Of a stretch of DNA of 8,599 nucleotides, positions 1 to 7,582 are shown piece after piece (positions within the stretch are counted from its first letter, which is position 1; each line of letters starts with the position of its first letter). Under the pieces are notes generated by a model. The model made no database searches. It was not told the DNA's origin and saw only the letters and a list, made by a program, of their open reading frames with translations. Position numbers and translations under genes: made by a program. The DNA comes from Rubritepida sp. (GTDB lineage Bacteria; Pseudomonadota; Alphaproteobacteria; Acetobacterales; Acetobacteraceae). Where the stretch lies: the NCBI GenBank assembly GCA_014376425.1, contig JACMRO010000206.1, forward strand, positions 1 through 8,599. The letters run 5' to 3'.

Positions 1-1503
1 CAGCAATTCCTGATGCGGCCCGCCGCCCTCATGGCCGCGCGCCCACAGCCAGATGTGGTCGCTCAGCAGCAGTGCCACACGGCCCTGGCCCACGCGGTCC
101 AGCTGCACCAGCGGCGCGCCCCCGGGGGCCTCCATCACCGTGGTGCCGCTGCGTGGCTCGGCGCGGAGGTAGCGGTACCAACGTCCCCATTCGGGTTCGG
201 CGCCGGGCTGCAGCCCGTCGGTGACGGGGTGGCGTTGCCCGGCCTCGGACACGCGCGGCCGGAATGGCGCTTCCTGGATGGCGCCGGGCGGCGGCACCGG
301 GCGCGCCGGCAGCACCGCGGCCAGCGGCGTGTTGGCCAGGCTGGCCGGCCCTGAGAATTCCGGCCCCACGCTGACCAGCAGCGCCCCGCCGCCGCGGACG
401 AATTCGGCGATGTTGCGCAGGTATGCCGGCGGCAGGATGCCGCGATTGGCGAAGCGGTCGAAGACGATCAGGTCGAATTCGCGCAGCTTGACCTGGAACA
501 GCTCGCGCACCGGGAAGGCGATCAGCGCCAGCTCGTTCAGCGGCGTCAGGTCGTCCTTCTCGGGCGGCCGCAGGATGGTGAAGTGCACGAGGTCGACGCC
601 CGGATCGGCCTTCAGCAGCCGCCGCCAGGTGCGTTCGCCGGCGTGCGGCTCGCCGCTCACCAGCAGCACGCGCAGCCGGTCGCGCACGCCGTTGATGGTG
701 ATGACGGCGCGGTTATTGGCGTCGGAGACCTCGCCCAGGCGGGGCTCGGCCATCAGTTCCAGCACCGTGGGTCCGCCGCGTTCGATCGGCACCTCGATGC
801 GGTGCTCGCGGCCCACCGGCACGCTTTCCGTGCGCGGCGCCGCGCCGTCGCGCCGGATGGTCAGCCGCGCCGCGCCCACGCCCGTGACGCCCAGATCCTC
901 CACCACCACCCGCAGCTCGACCGCACGGCCGACGATGCCAAAGCCCGGCGCCTCGATCACCCGCAGCCGGCGATCGACCTCGCCCGGGCGGCCCGGCAGC
1001 AGCAGATGAAAGGGCGCGTCCAGCGCCGGGCTGGCGGGGATGTCGTGCAGCTGCCCGTCGGTGACCGCCAGTACGCCGGCCAGCCGTGCGCGCGGGGTTT
1101 CTGCCAGCGCGCGGTCCAGCGCGGTGAACAGGCGGGTGCCCTGGTTGCCGCCTTCCGGCACCTCGACGGTGCGGACCTCCAGATTGTCGAGCCGGCCCAG
1201 CCGGTCTTCGAGGGTGCGGCGGGCGGCAGCCATGGCGGCGGCGCGGCCGGGCACCAGCGTGGTGCTGTCGGAAGCGTCCATCACCAGCAGGGCGATGTCC
1301 GGGCGCACCTCGCGCGTCTCCTCGACAAGGCGCGGATTGGCCAGCGCCAGCAACAGGGCCGCGAAGGCGGCGGCCCGCCACCACACGCCCCGCGCGCGGC
1401 GCAACCACGCCGGCAGCAGCGCCAGCAGTGCAACGCCCGCCGCCACCGCCACCAACCACAGCGGAATGACCGGTGCGAGGTCGAGGCTGGTGAATTGCTG
1501 CAT
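1..1503 (-). CDS. VWA-like / glutamine-amidotransferase-like membrane protein (3' end outside window)
   Basis: The frame is open from the ATG at 1503-1501 to the left edge, giving 501 residues with no stop, so the C-terminus is missing. Two N-terminal membrane segments (about residues 13-34 and 43-57) precede a VWA-like domain with DIALLVMDASDS, an intact D-x-S-x-S metal-site motif at residues 76-80, and a TDG at 148-150. A beta-rich stretch follows, then a Rossmann-type, amidotransferase-like domain from about 278 with VLLVSGEP, HFTILRPPEK and GGGALLVSVGPEF. No catalytic Cys triad was recognised there, so enzymatic activity is not implied. This resembles the large membrane protein that closes MoxR-DUF58-DUF4159 operons in alphaproteobacteria, remembered as roughly 700 residues. 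The start codon shares one base with the upstream stop (TGATG) and has no purine-rich ribosome site, so it is probably translated by coupling. The biological role is unknown; envelope function is inferred from context. Confidence 0.85.
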   Translation of the reverse strand, partial: MQQFTSLDLAPVIPLWLVAVAAGVALLALLPAWLRRARGVWWRAAAFAALLLALANPRLVEETREVRPDIALLVMDASDSTTLVPGRAAAMAAARRTLEDRLGRLDNLEVRTVEVPEGGNQGTRLFTALDRALAETPRARLAGVLAVTDGQLHDIPASPALDAPFHLLLPGRPGEVDRRLRVIEAPGFGIVGRAVELRVVVEDLGVTGVGAARLTIRRDGAAPRTESVPVGREHRIEVPIERGGPTVLELMAEPRLGEVSDANNRAVITINGVRDRLRVLLVSGEPHAGERTWRRLLKADPGVDLVHFTILRPPEKDDLTPLNELALIAFPVRELFQVKLREFDLIVFDRFANRGILPPAYLRNIAEFVRGGGALLVSVGPEFSGPASLANTPLAAVLPARPVPPPGAIQEAPFRPRVSEAGQRHPVTDGLQPGAEPEWGRWYRYLRAEPRSGTTVMEAPGGAPLVQLDRVGQGRVALLLSDHIWLWARGHEGGGPHQELL

Positions 1504-1799
1504 CAGGAGGCGCTGTTTCCCATGGCGCCGCCCAACGTCCCCAGGGCGCTCAGCCGCGCCTCCACATCGGCTTCCAGCCCATCCGCCCGGCTGGCGAAGT
1601 CGTCGCGTTCGGCGGGATTTCGCGCCTTTGCCGCGGCATGGCGGGCCAGGTGGATGGTGTTGACCGCCCCCTGTACGCTGAGCATCACCGAACGCTGGCT
1701 GATGTCGAGCAGCAGGTCGAGCGTGATCGCCAGCGCCTCGAATTCCTGCCGTGTGGGCGACCCGGCGCCCCGACGCTGCCGCCTGGGGGTATCAGCCAT
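1503..1799 (-). CDS. 98-residue hypothetical protein, mostly helical
   Basis: I do not recognise this family. The ATG at 1799-1797 lies inside the end of the LtrA-family gene (8-base overlap), and its TGA shares one base with the ATG of the next gene, so overlaps on both sides support a real, coupled gene. The protein has a basic N-terminus (PRRQRRG), then a likely helix (about residues 17-58, TRQEFEALAITLDLLLDISQ onward) and a charged second helix (about 61-88). It has no clear membrane segment, signal peptide or cysteine. Composition is ordinary for the neighbourhood, with Ala, Leu, Arg and Asp well balanced, unlike a spurious GC-rich frame. A small cytoplasmic partner of the neighbouring membrane proteins is possible but purely inferred from position. 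Confidence 0.75.
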   Translation of the reverse strand: MADTPRRQRRGAGSPTRQEFEALAITLDLLLDISQRSVMLSVQGAVNTIHLARHAAAKARNPAERDDFASRADGLEADVEARLSALGTLGGAMGNSAS

Positions 1800-2976
1800 T
1801 TACCGCCTCCGTCCTGTTGCCGCCCAGCGACCGGTTCTCCCACACCGCCACCAGCACCAGCACCGCGGTGGACAATGCCGCCAGCACCACCGGCGAGACC
1901 CATACCGACACCACCACCAGCACCCCCAATACGCCAAGGCCGACGCGGTGCGACAGCGGCCACCAGCCGAGCGGGATGGCCTTGAAGGCGGCGTTGCCGG
2001 CCAGGAACAGAAGTGGGCCGCCAAGGATGACCAGCATCTCTCCAACCCCCGTCACGCCGTCGGGCTGGCCCAGCACCACCTCGTCGGCCACCGCCGAGAC
2101 GATGATGCCGGCAACGATGGGCAGGTGCAGGTAGGTGTAGCCAGCCCGCGCCATCTCGCCCGGCTCGTGGCTTTCCTGGATATGGCGGACGCCCTGCTGG
2201 GCGCCGATGTCGAAATAGATCCACCACATGGCGACCGAGGCCACGAAGCCCAGGCCGAAGGCCGCGGTGTGCGCCCATTGCGGCTGCGCGATGGCGCTGT
2301 AGGTGGCGCCTGTCATCAGCAGCGATTCGCCCAGCGCGATGATGACGAACAGCCCGCAGCGCTCGGCCATGTGGCTGCCTTCCACGGTCCAGTCGCTCGA
2401 TCTGGATCGGCCCAGCCCCGGCACCGCGAAGTACAGCGCCGGCGACGCCATCTCGATCCCCAGCGCCAGCACCCACAGCGCGAAGCGCCACCAGCCCTCG
2501 GCCATGCCACCCGCGATCCAGAAGGGTGCCGCCGCCGCCAGCCACACCAGGATGCGCAGGAAGTTCCGCCGCAGCCTATCGTCGCCCCGCACTGCCCAGA
2601 TCATGAACAGCGTGCGGCCGAGCTGCATGGCCACATAGGCGCCGGCGAAAACCAGCCCGTTGCCGGCGAAGGCGGTCGGAATGGCGGCCGACAGCAGCAG
2701 CCCCGCGAACATCAGCCCGAACAGCATGGCCCGGACCGGTCCGGTCTCGCATTGCAGCCAGTTGGTGGCCCAGGCGGTGAAGACCCACACCCACCACACC
2801 GCGCAGATCAACAGCGCCACCTGCAGCGCCACGATGGGCGTCAGGTTGGCAGCCAACGAATGGCTGATCTGGGTGACGGCGAAGACGAAGACCAGGTCGA
2901 AGAACAGCTCAACCATGCCGACGCGGCCGCTGTCATCGGCATCGTGGTCGCGCAGAAGGGTATCGGTTCTGCTCAT
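1792..2976 (-). CDS. LtrA-family (low temperature requirement A) membrane protein
   Basis: This 394-residue protein has many hydrophobic segments, about eight to ten. Family hallmarks are VELFFDLVFVFAVTQISH at residues 22-39, HMAERCGLFVIIALGES at 202-218 and HLPIVAGIIVSAV at 284-296. These conserved acidic and His residues inside membrane segments characterise the LtrA family, named from a Listeria gene needed for growth at low temperature; the biochemical activity is not established. It is unrelated to the group II intron protein also called LtrA. The ATG at 2976-2974 overlaps the DUF4159 gene stop by 4 bases (ATGA), and the TGA end overlaps the next start by 8, so the gene is physically coupled into the MoxR/Bat-like operon. 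That is an unexpected partner for this family. Length is near normal and nothing looks truncated. Confidence 0.9.
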   Translation of the reverse strand: MSRTDTLLRDHDADDSGRVGMVELFFDLVFVFAVTQISHSLAANLTPIVALQVALLICAVWWVWVFTAWATNWLQCETGPVRAMLFGLMFAGLLLSAAIPTAFAGNGLVFAGAYVAMQLGRTLFMIWAVRGDDRLRRNFLRILVWLAAAAPFWIAGGMAEGWWRFALWVLALGIEMASPALYFAVPGLGRSRSSDWTVEGSHMAERCGLFVIIALGESLLMTGATYSAIAQPQWAHTAAFGLGFVASVAMWWIYFDIGAQQGVRHIQESHEPGEMARAGYTYLHLPIVAGIIVSAVADEVVLGQPDGVTGVGEMLVILGGPLLFLAGNAAFKAIPLGWWPLSHRVGLGVLGVLVVVSVWVSPVVLAALSTAVLVLVAVWENRSLGGNRTEAVNG

Positions 2977-5642
2977 TGGCCCAGGCGCTCCAGGATGGCG
3001 GGGACGTGGACCTGGTCGCCCTTATAGTTGCCCGTCAACGCATAGGTGACGAGGTTCACGCCGAAGCGGTAGGCCAGGGTGCGTTGCCTGGTGCCGCCGG
3101 GGATGGCTGCGTGGATGTTCTGCCCCCGCGCATCGGTGGCCCAGGCTCCCGCCCAGTCATGCCCGCCGATGATGACGGGCGAGACGCTGTCATTCGCCCG
3201 GTCCTGGTCGCGCGCCGCCCAGACCTGGGCGCCGGTGAAGCGGCCGGGCAATTCGTTCAGCAGGTAGAAGGCCCGGCGCAGGACATGGTCCTCGGCGATC
3301 GGCGCCAGAGCGGGGATGGCCAGGCCGCCCGTTACGCGGCGCAGGGCAGCGCGCGAGCCGGGGGAGAAGCCCTCGCCCGAGCCCTCGTCGCGGGTGTCGA
3401 ACAGGATGATGCCGCCATTGCGCATGTAGCCGTTGAGCGAGGCCAGTGCCGCGGCGGACGGCGCCGGCGCGTCCGGCGCCACCGCCCAGTACAGCAGCGG
3501 GAAGTATGACAGGTCGGTCTCGCCCGGGATCACCGCCGCGGGCTCGGCCAGGGCCGCGGCGGTGCGGCGGTTGACGAAATCCGACAGCCCGGCGAGGCCC
3601 TGGCGCTGCAATTCGTCCAGCGCCGTATCGCCGCTGACGACATAGGCCAGGCGCGTGGCGATGGCGCCGGCGCCTTCCTGCGCCAGGGCCGGCCGCGTCA
3701 GGGCAGGCGACACCAGGGCCAGAACCAGCGCCGCCACCCGCCACACCAGCAGCCCGCGCAGCCGCAGCGACACCAGCAGGTCGGCCGCCAGCAGCAGCAG
3801 TGCCGCGGCCAGCAGCCAGGGGCCCAGATCGCGCTCAGCCGGCACATTATCGAGCGGCAGCAGCCGCGCGCCCGCCGGCAGCGCGGCCAGCAGCGGCGGC
3901 GGCAGCGCCGCGCCCAGGTTTAGTGCCCGGCGGAAGGCGGCGTCCGCCCCCGGGGTGCCATACCAGCCGGGCGGATGGCGCGGCGATGGCATGGTGGCCT
4001 CCAGCGCCGCCAGCGCCAGGGAAGCGGCCGCCGGCGGCGGCGCGACGCCGCGGCCGAAGCCGTCCAGCGCCTCGATCGGGGTCAGTGGCACCTCCCCATC
4101 CGGCCCGGCATTGACCCCGGCCGAGAGCGCCACGATGCGCCGCAGCATCTGCACGAACAGGCCTGAAAGGGGGAGATTCGACCACTCTGCGGTGGCGGTG
4201 ATGTGGAACAGGATGATGCGCCCCTGGCCGCGGCTCTCGGCGGTGACCAGGGGCGTGCCGTCGCCCAGCCGGGCCCAGCTGCGCTCCGCCAGCCGGGCGG
4301 TGGGTTCGGCCAGCACCTGGCGTTCGATGCTGACCTCGGCCGGGATCGGCAGGCCGGCGAAGGGCGAGTTTTCCGGGAAGGGTGCCAGGCTCTGCGGCTG
4401 CTCCCAGGTCAGGCCACCGCCCAGCGCGCGTTCGGCGCGCAGTTGCACCGGCAGCAGCGTATCCGGCCGCTCGGCGACGCGGGAGCCGGCGAAACGCAGC
4501 AGCGTGCCACCAGCCTGCACCCATGCCGCCAGCGCCTGTTCCTCCCGCCCCGGTGCCACCGGGCGGTCGGCCAGCACCAGCACGGCAATGGGGCGCGACA
4601 GCAGGCTGTCCAGCGAGCCGCGGCGGATTTCCGCGAAGGGCGCCAGCGCCCGGTCGAGGTAGAACACGTCGCCGATCAACGGCGCGTCGCCGCCCTCCTC
4701 AGCGCCGGGCAGCAGGCCCACGGGGCGGCGGCGGAACCGTTCGTCCAGCAGTGCCACGGCGGCCGCCCCCGCCTCGTCCTCGATTTCCAGCCGGACCACC
4801 TGGTTGCGGATCTCCAGCGGCAATTCGAGCGGCGCCGTGGCCTCGGTGGCGCCGGGCGCGAAGGTCAGCGGCGCCCGGGCCAGCGCCCGGCCATCGGCGG
4901 TGCGGGCCAGCACGGCCGACTGTGCGGCGATGGGCAGGGCGGTCTGTCGCACCGTCACATGCAGCCGGTCGGGTTCGGCGCGCGGCGCGGCCAGGACGCG
5001 GCGCGGGCGCTCCTCCGCACGGATGACGCTGAGCGGGCCGGCGCCGAGCGCGGCGCCGAGCGGACCTGAATTCAGCCCATCGGTAATGAACAGGGTGGTG
5101 AATGGGCCGCGGCGCCACTCCGCCAGCGCGGCCGCGGCGGCGGCCGGGTCGGTCGGCCAGGGCTTGGGGCGCAGCGCCAGCAGCCGGGCGCGCAGATCGG
5201 CGGCCGGCATCGGTCCCAGCACGCGCGGCGGCGCGGCGTTGTCCGCCGGGGCGGTGCCGAGCAGGGCGGCCGGGCGCCCCTCGCGCGCCGCGCCATCCAG
5301 TGCGGCCAGGCCCGCGGCCATGCGCGGTGCCCAGTCCGGCCCGGCGGCCCAGCCATCGTCGATGACCAGCAGCAGCGGCCCCTGGCCGCCGGCTTCCGGC
5401 CCAGGGCCCCAGACCGGGCGGGCAAGGCCCAGGATCAGCAGCGCCGCCGCCGCCATGCGCATCAACAGCACCCACCAGGGCGTGCGGGCGGGCGACTCCT
5501 CGGTCACCGGCAGGTCGCGCAGCAGTTCGATGGCCGGGAAGCTTTGCGGCCGGGGTAGCGGCGGGGTGACGCGCAATAGCCAATACAGGATGGGCAGCCC
5601 GAGCAGCGCCACGAGCAGCCAGGGAGCGGCGAAGATGATCAT
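2973..5642 (-). CDS. BatA-like N-terminal / DUF4159 C-terminal membrane protein
   Basis: The protein has 889 residues from the ATG at 5642-5640. The N-terminus FAAPWLLVALLGLPILYWLLR and a second membrane segment (about 57-76) are typical of BatA-like proteins. A degenerate VWA-like domain follows: LLLVIDDGW at 90-98 stands where D-x-S-x-S would be, with FITDG at 185-189. An amidotransferase-like region spans about 307-480 (VLVLADRP, AWVQAGGTLLRFAG). Two further membrane segments (about 608-625 and 631-649) are followed by a signal-peptidase-like PALAQ (651-655) and the DUF4159 domain (about 662-875). The frame stays open up to 5921, but that part overlaps DUF58 and reads as non-protein-like Arg/Pro/Trp-rich sequence, so the later ATG is chosen. 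Predicted topology puts both large domains outside the cytoplasm. It is probably a membrane partner of the MoxR ATPase; its molecular function is unknown. Confidence 0.9.
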   Translation of the reverse strand: MIIFAAPWLLVALLGLPILYWLLRVTPPLPRPQSFPAIELLRDLPVTEESPARTPWWVLLMRMAAAALLILGLARPVWGPGPEAGGQGPLLLVIDDGWAAGPDWAPRMAAGLAALDGAAREGRPAALLGTAPADNAAPPRVLGPMPAADLRARLLALRPKPWPTDPAAAAAALAEWRRGPFTTLFITDGLNSGPLGAALGAGPLSVIRAEERPRRVLAAPRAEPDRLHVTVRQTALPIAAQSAVLARTADGRALARAPLTFAPGATEATAPLELPLEIRNQVVRLEIEDEAGAAAVALLDERFRRRPVGLLPGAEEGGDAPLIGDVFYLDRALAPFAEIRRGSLDSLLSRPIAVLVLADRPVAPGREEQALAAWVQAGGTLLRFAGSRVAERPDTLLPVQLRAERALGGGLTWEQPQSLAPFPENSPFAGLPIPAEVSIERQVLAEPTARLAERSWARLGDGTPLVTAESRGQGRIILFHITATAEWSNLPLSGLFVQMLRRIVALSAGVNAGPDGEVPLTPIEALDGFGRGVAPPPAAASLALAALEATMPSPRHPPGWYGTPGADAAFRRALNLGAALPPPLLAALPAGARLLPLDNVPAERDLGPWLLAAALLLLAADLLVSLRLRGLLVWRVAALVLALVSPALTRPALAQEGAGAIATRLAYVVSGDTALDELQRQGLAGLSDFVNRRTAAALAEPAAVIPGETDLSYFPLLYWAVAPDAPAPSAAALASLNGYMRNGGIILFDTRDEGSGEGFSPGSRAALRRVTGGLAIPALAPIAEDHVLRRAFYLLNELPGRFTGAQVWAARDQDRANDSVSPVIIGGHDWAGAWATDARGQNIHAAIPGGTRQRTLAYRFGVNLVTYALTGNYKGDQVHVPAILERLGQ

Positions 5643-5704
5643 TGCGCGGGCCCCGCCATTCGGGCGGTAGCCGGGCCGGGCCAGGCCTGCGCGGGTTGTT
5701 TCAT
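5639..5704 (-). CDS. Possible 21-residue mini-ORF linking DUF58 and BatA/DUF4159
   Basis: An ATG at 5704-5702 overlaps the DUF58 stop as ATGA. The frame begins MKQPAQAWPG, ends RMAGPAQ, and stops at TGA 5641-5639, which overlaps the ATG of the BatA/DUF4159 gene, again as ATGA. It therefore exactly fills the only gap in an otherwise overlapping operon. The peptide has no recognised family. A translational relay that brings ribosomes to the BatA start, which has only a weak upstream GGCGGGG, is the likeliest role if it is real. The alternative is chance, since GC-rich DNA carries many short open frames. Confidence 0.3.
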   Translation of the reverse strand: MKQPAQAWPGPATARMAGPAQ

Positions 5705-6588
5705 GATGGTGCCAGGGCTTGCCACAGCGCCAGCAGCGCCGTCTCCGGCCGGTGGTCGGTGCGGTGGGTGGCGAAGCTCCAGCCCAGGCCTTGCGCCAGA
5801 TCGCCCAGCGCGGCGCGATGCAGCGCCAGGCGTTCGGCATACAGGTCGCGCACCGCCTCCACCCGGGGCAGAAGTGCGGGGAGCTCGCCCAGCAGCCCCT
5901 CGAAGCGGCGGCGGCCGGCATAGGGCAGCACCTCCTCCGCCGGGTCCATCACCTGCAGCAGCTTGCCGCGCAGGGGGCGCGCCGCGAATCGGGCGGCCAT
6001 GGCGCGGGTCTGCTCCAGCGGCGCCAGGAAATCGCTGAACAGGACCAGGCGAGCGTGGCGGGGCAGGCTGCCGGCATCGCCCGGATCGTCCGCCTGGGCG
6101 GCCATGGGGGTGGCCATGGGGGTGGCCGTGTGGGTGGCCAGGGCGGCTGCCAGCGCCGGCAGCGCGCCGCGGCCATGGAAGCTGCGCGGCGGGCCCGGCA
6201 GCAACCGTACCCGCTCGCCGCCACGCAGCAGAAGGGCGGCAAGCGCCAGCAGCAGAAGTGAGGCGCGCTCGCGCTTCGTCGTTTCCGCCAGGTGGCTGCG
6301 CCATTCCATCCGGCCGCCGCCGTCGCGCCACAGCACGACCGTCTGCGCCGCCTCCCATTCCGTCTCGCGCACGTAGAGCCGGTCGGCGCGGGCGCTTTGC
6401 CGCCAGTCGACCCGGGTCGCGGCATCGCCGGCCAGATAGGGGCGGAACTGCCAGAAGCTGTCGCCCGTGCCAGCCCGCCTGCGGCCATGCACACCCTGCA
6501 TCACCGTGGCGGCGACGCGTTCGGCCTGCACCACCAACGGCGGCAGATTGGCGCCGAGGGCCTCGGCTCGCAGCGACGAATCAGGCAA
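5701..6588 (-). CDS. DUF58 domain protein (MoxR operon partner)
   Basis: The 295-residue soluble protein carries the DUF58 core around residues 31-75: QGVHGRRRAGTGDSFWQFRP, then GDAATRVDWRQSARADRLYVRE. A VWA-like fold follows, with LWRDGGGRMEW (87-96) at the position of the metal-site motif; its serines are absent. A Leu-rich helix lies at 109-122 and LVLFSDFLAPLEQ at 181-193. The start is TTG at 6588-6586, overlapping the MoxR stop by 8 bases. An in-frame stop lies four codons upstream and the first in-frame ATG is only at residue 30, inside the conserved core, so TTG is strongly favoured. Proteins of this family are routinely encoded next to MoxR ATPases and are thought to work with them. 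A short 12-bp tandem repeat encodes the Thr/Pro/Met/Ala linker near 152-164. Confidence 0.9.
   Translation of the reverse strand: MPDSSLRAEALGANLPPLVVQAERVAATVMQGVHGRRRAGTGDSFWQFRPYLAGDAATRVDWRQSARADRLYVRETEWEAAQTVVLWRDGGGRMEWRSHLAETTKRERASLLLLALAALLLRGGERVRLLPGPPRSFHGRGALPALAAALATHTATPMATPMAAQADDPGDAGSLPRHARLVLFSDFLAPLEQTRAMAARFAARPLRGKLLQVMDPAEEVLPYAGRRRFEGLLGELPALLPRVEAVRDLYAERLALHRAALGDLAQGLGWSFATHRTDHRPETALLALWQALAPS
6101..6136. repeat. 12-bp tandem repeat, three units, inside the DUF58 gene
   Basis: The unit gccatgggggtg occurs at 6101-6112 and 6113-6124 without change, followed by a diverged copy (gccgtgtgggtg) at 6125-6136 with two mismatches. Read in the DUF58 frame it encodes repeated Ala-Thr-Pro-Met type residues in a linker between the VWA-like helix and the LVLFSDF strand. 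Because the unit is a multiple of three, copy-number change would keep the frame. Confidence 0.8.
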
Positions 6589-7582
6589 TGGTCGCTTTCA
6601 GCAGGCCGATCATGTCGGGCAGGCGAACGCCTTCGGCACGGGCCGAGAAACTCAGCGCCATGCGGTGGCGCAGCACGGGTTCGGCCAGTTCCAGCACATC
6701 GTCGATGCTCGGCGCCAGGCGGCCCTGCATCAGGGCGCGGGCGCGGGTGGCCAGCATCAGCGCCTGGGCGGCGCGCGGGCCGGGGCCCCAGGCCAAGTTC
6801 TTCTGCACGGCGGGAAGCTCGGCGCTCTCCGGCCGCGCCCCGCGCACCAGCTTCAGGATGGCGTCCAGCACCGTCTCGGGCACCGGCATGCGGCGGATGA
6901 GCTGTTGCGCGGCGATCAGCTCCGGCCCGGTCAGCACCGCGGCAGGTTTCGCCTCGGCCCCGCTGGTAGTGGCCAGCAGCATGGCGCGCTCGGCCGCCGC
7001 GTCGGGGTAGCCGACCTCGATCTCCAGCAGAAAGCGGTCAAGTTGCGCCTCGGGCAGCGGGTAGGTGCCCTCCTGCTCGATCGGGTTCTGTGTCGCCAGC
7101 ACGTGAAAGGGGCCGGGCAACGGCAGGATCTCGCCGCCCACCGCCACCTTATGCTCCTGCATTGCCTGCAGCAGGGCCGACTGGGTGCGCGGGCTGGCGC
7201 GGTTAATCTCGTCGGCCATCAGCAGTTGGCAGAAGATCGGGCCACGGATGAAGCGGAAGCCGCGCTTGCCGTGCGCGTCCTCCTCCAGCACCTCCGACCC
7301 CAGTATGTCAGCCGGCATCAAATCCGGGGTAAACTGAACACGCCTTGCATCGAGGCCCAGCACCGTCCCCAGCGTCTCCACCAGCTTGGTCTTGCCCAGG
7401 CCCGGCACGCCCACCAGCAGTACATGCCCGCCCGAGAGCAGCGTGATCGTCACCTGCTCGATCACCGCCTCCTGGCCGAAGATCACTTGGCCAATGGCGC
7501 CGCGCAGGCGCGACAGCTTCGCGGCCAACGTTTCCGCTTCGTTCAGCCAATGTGCGGCTTCGGTGTTCAAGACGTCTCCCAT
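6581..7582 (-). CDS. MoxR-family AAA+ ATPase
   Basis: The 333-residue protein has a full AAA+ core: Walker A GVPGLGKT (58-65), Walker B LLMADE (120-125), sensor 1 in ATQNP (164-168, Asn166), the LDRF arginine region (181-184) and a later GPRAAQAL sensor 2 region. The order and the sequences VIFGQE, NRASPRTQSALLQAMQE and EQEGTYPLPEAQLDRF mark the MoxR family, which hydrolyses ATP to remodel or activate partner proteins, often VWA-domain proteins. Its partners are presumably the DUF58 and VWA-like membrane proteins directly downstream. The ATG at 7582-7580 is the first gene of the minus-strand operon. Only GCAGG directly abuts the start, so the ribosome site is poor; the AGGTAGG at about 7591-7597 on the minus strand is somewhat far upstream. 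Length is normal and all key residues are present. Confidence 0.96.
   Translation of the reverse strand: MGDVLNTEAAHWLNEAETLAAKLSRLRGAIGQVIFGQEAVIEQVTITLLSGGHVLLVGVPGLGKTKLVETLGTVLGLDARRVQFTPDLMPADILGSEVLEEDAHGKRGFRFIRGPIFCQLLMADEINRASPRTQSALLQAMQEHKVAVGGEILPLPGPFHVLATQNPIEQEGTYPLPEAQLDRFLLEIEVGYPDAAAERAMLLATTSGAEAKPAAVLTGPELIAAQQLIRRMPVPETVLDAILKLVRGARPESAELPAVQKNLAWGPGPRAAQALMLATRARALMQGRLAPSIDDVLELAEPVLRHRMALSFSARAEGVRLPDMIGLLKATIA

Noticed and set aside
713..1459. A 248-codon minus-strand frame inside the left-edge gene
   Set aside because: The sequence is Gly/Arg/Ala-rich with no domain. The other minus-strand frame gives a membrane/VWA/amidotransferase-like protein and continues off the window.
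583..3027. An 814-codon open frame on the plus strand
   Set aside because: It lies antisense to four minus-strand genes with clear families and good overlaps. Its translation is His/Gln/Arg/Pro-rich with no recognisable domain, the normal shadow of GC-rich coding DNA.
3655..4662. A 335-codon Ser/Arg/Ala-rich open frame on the plus strand
   Set aside because: It is antisense to the BatA/DUF4159 gene and has low-complexity shadow composition.
5653..5667. Short hairpin CCGCC/GGCGG upstream of the BatA/DUF4159 start
   Set aside because: The stem is only 5 bp in very GC-rich DNA, so it is expected by chance, and no T-run follows.
5643..5921. N-terminal extension of the BatA/DUF4159 frame
   Set aside because: It overlaps the DUF58 gene almost entirely, and its translation is Trp/Arg/Pro-rich without the hydrophobic start typical of BatA proteins.
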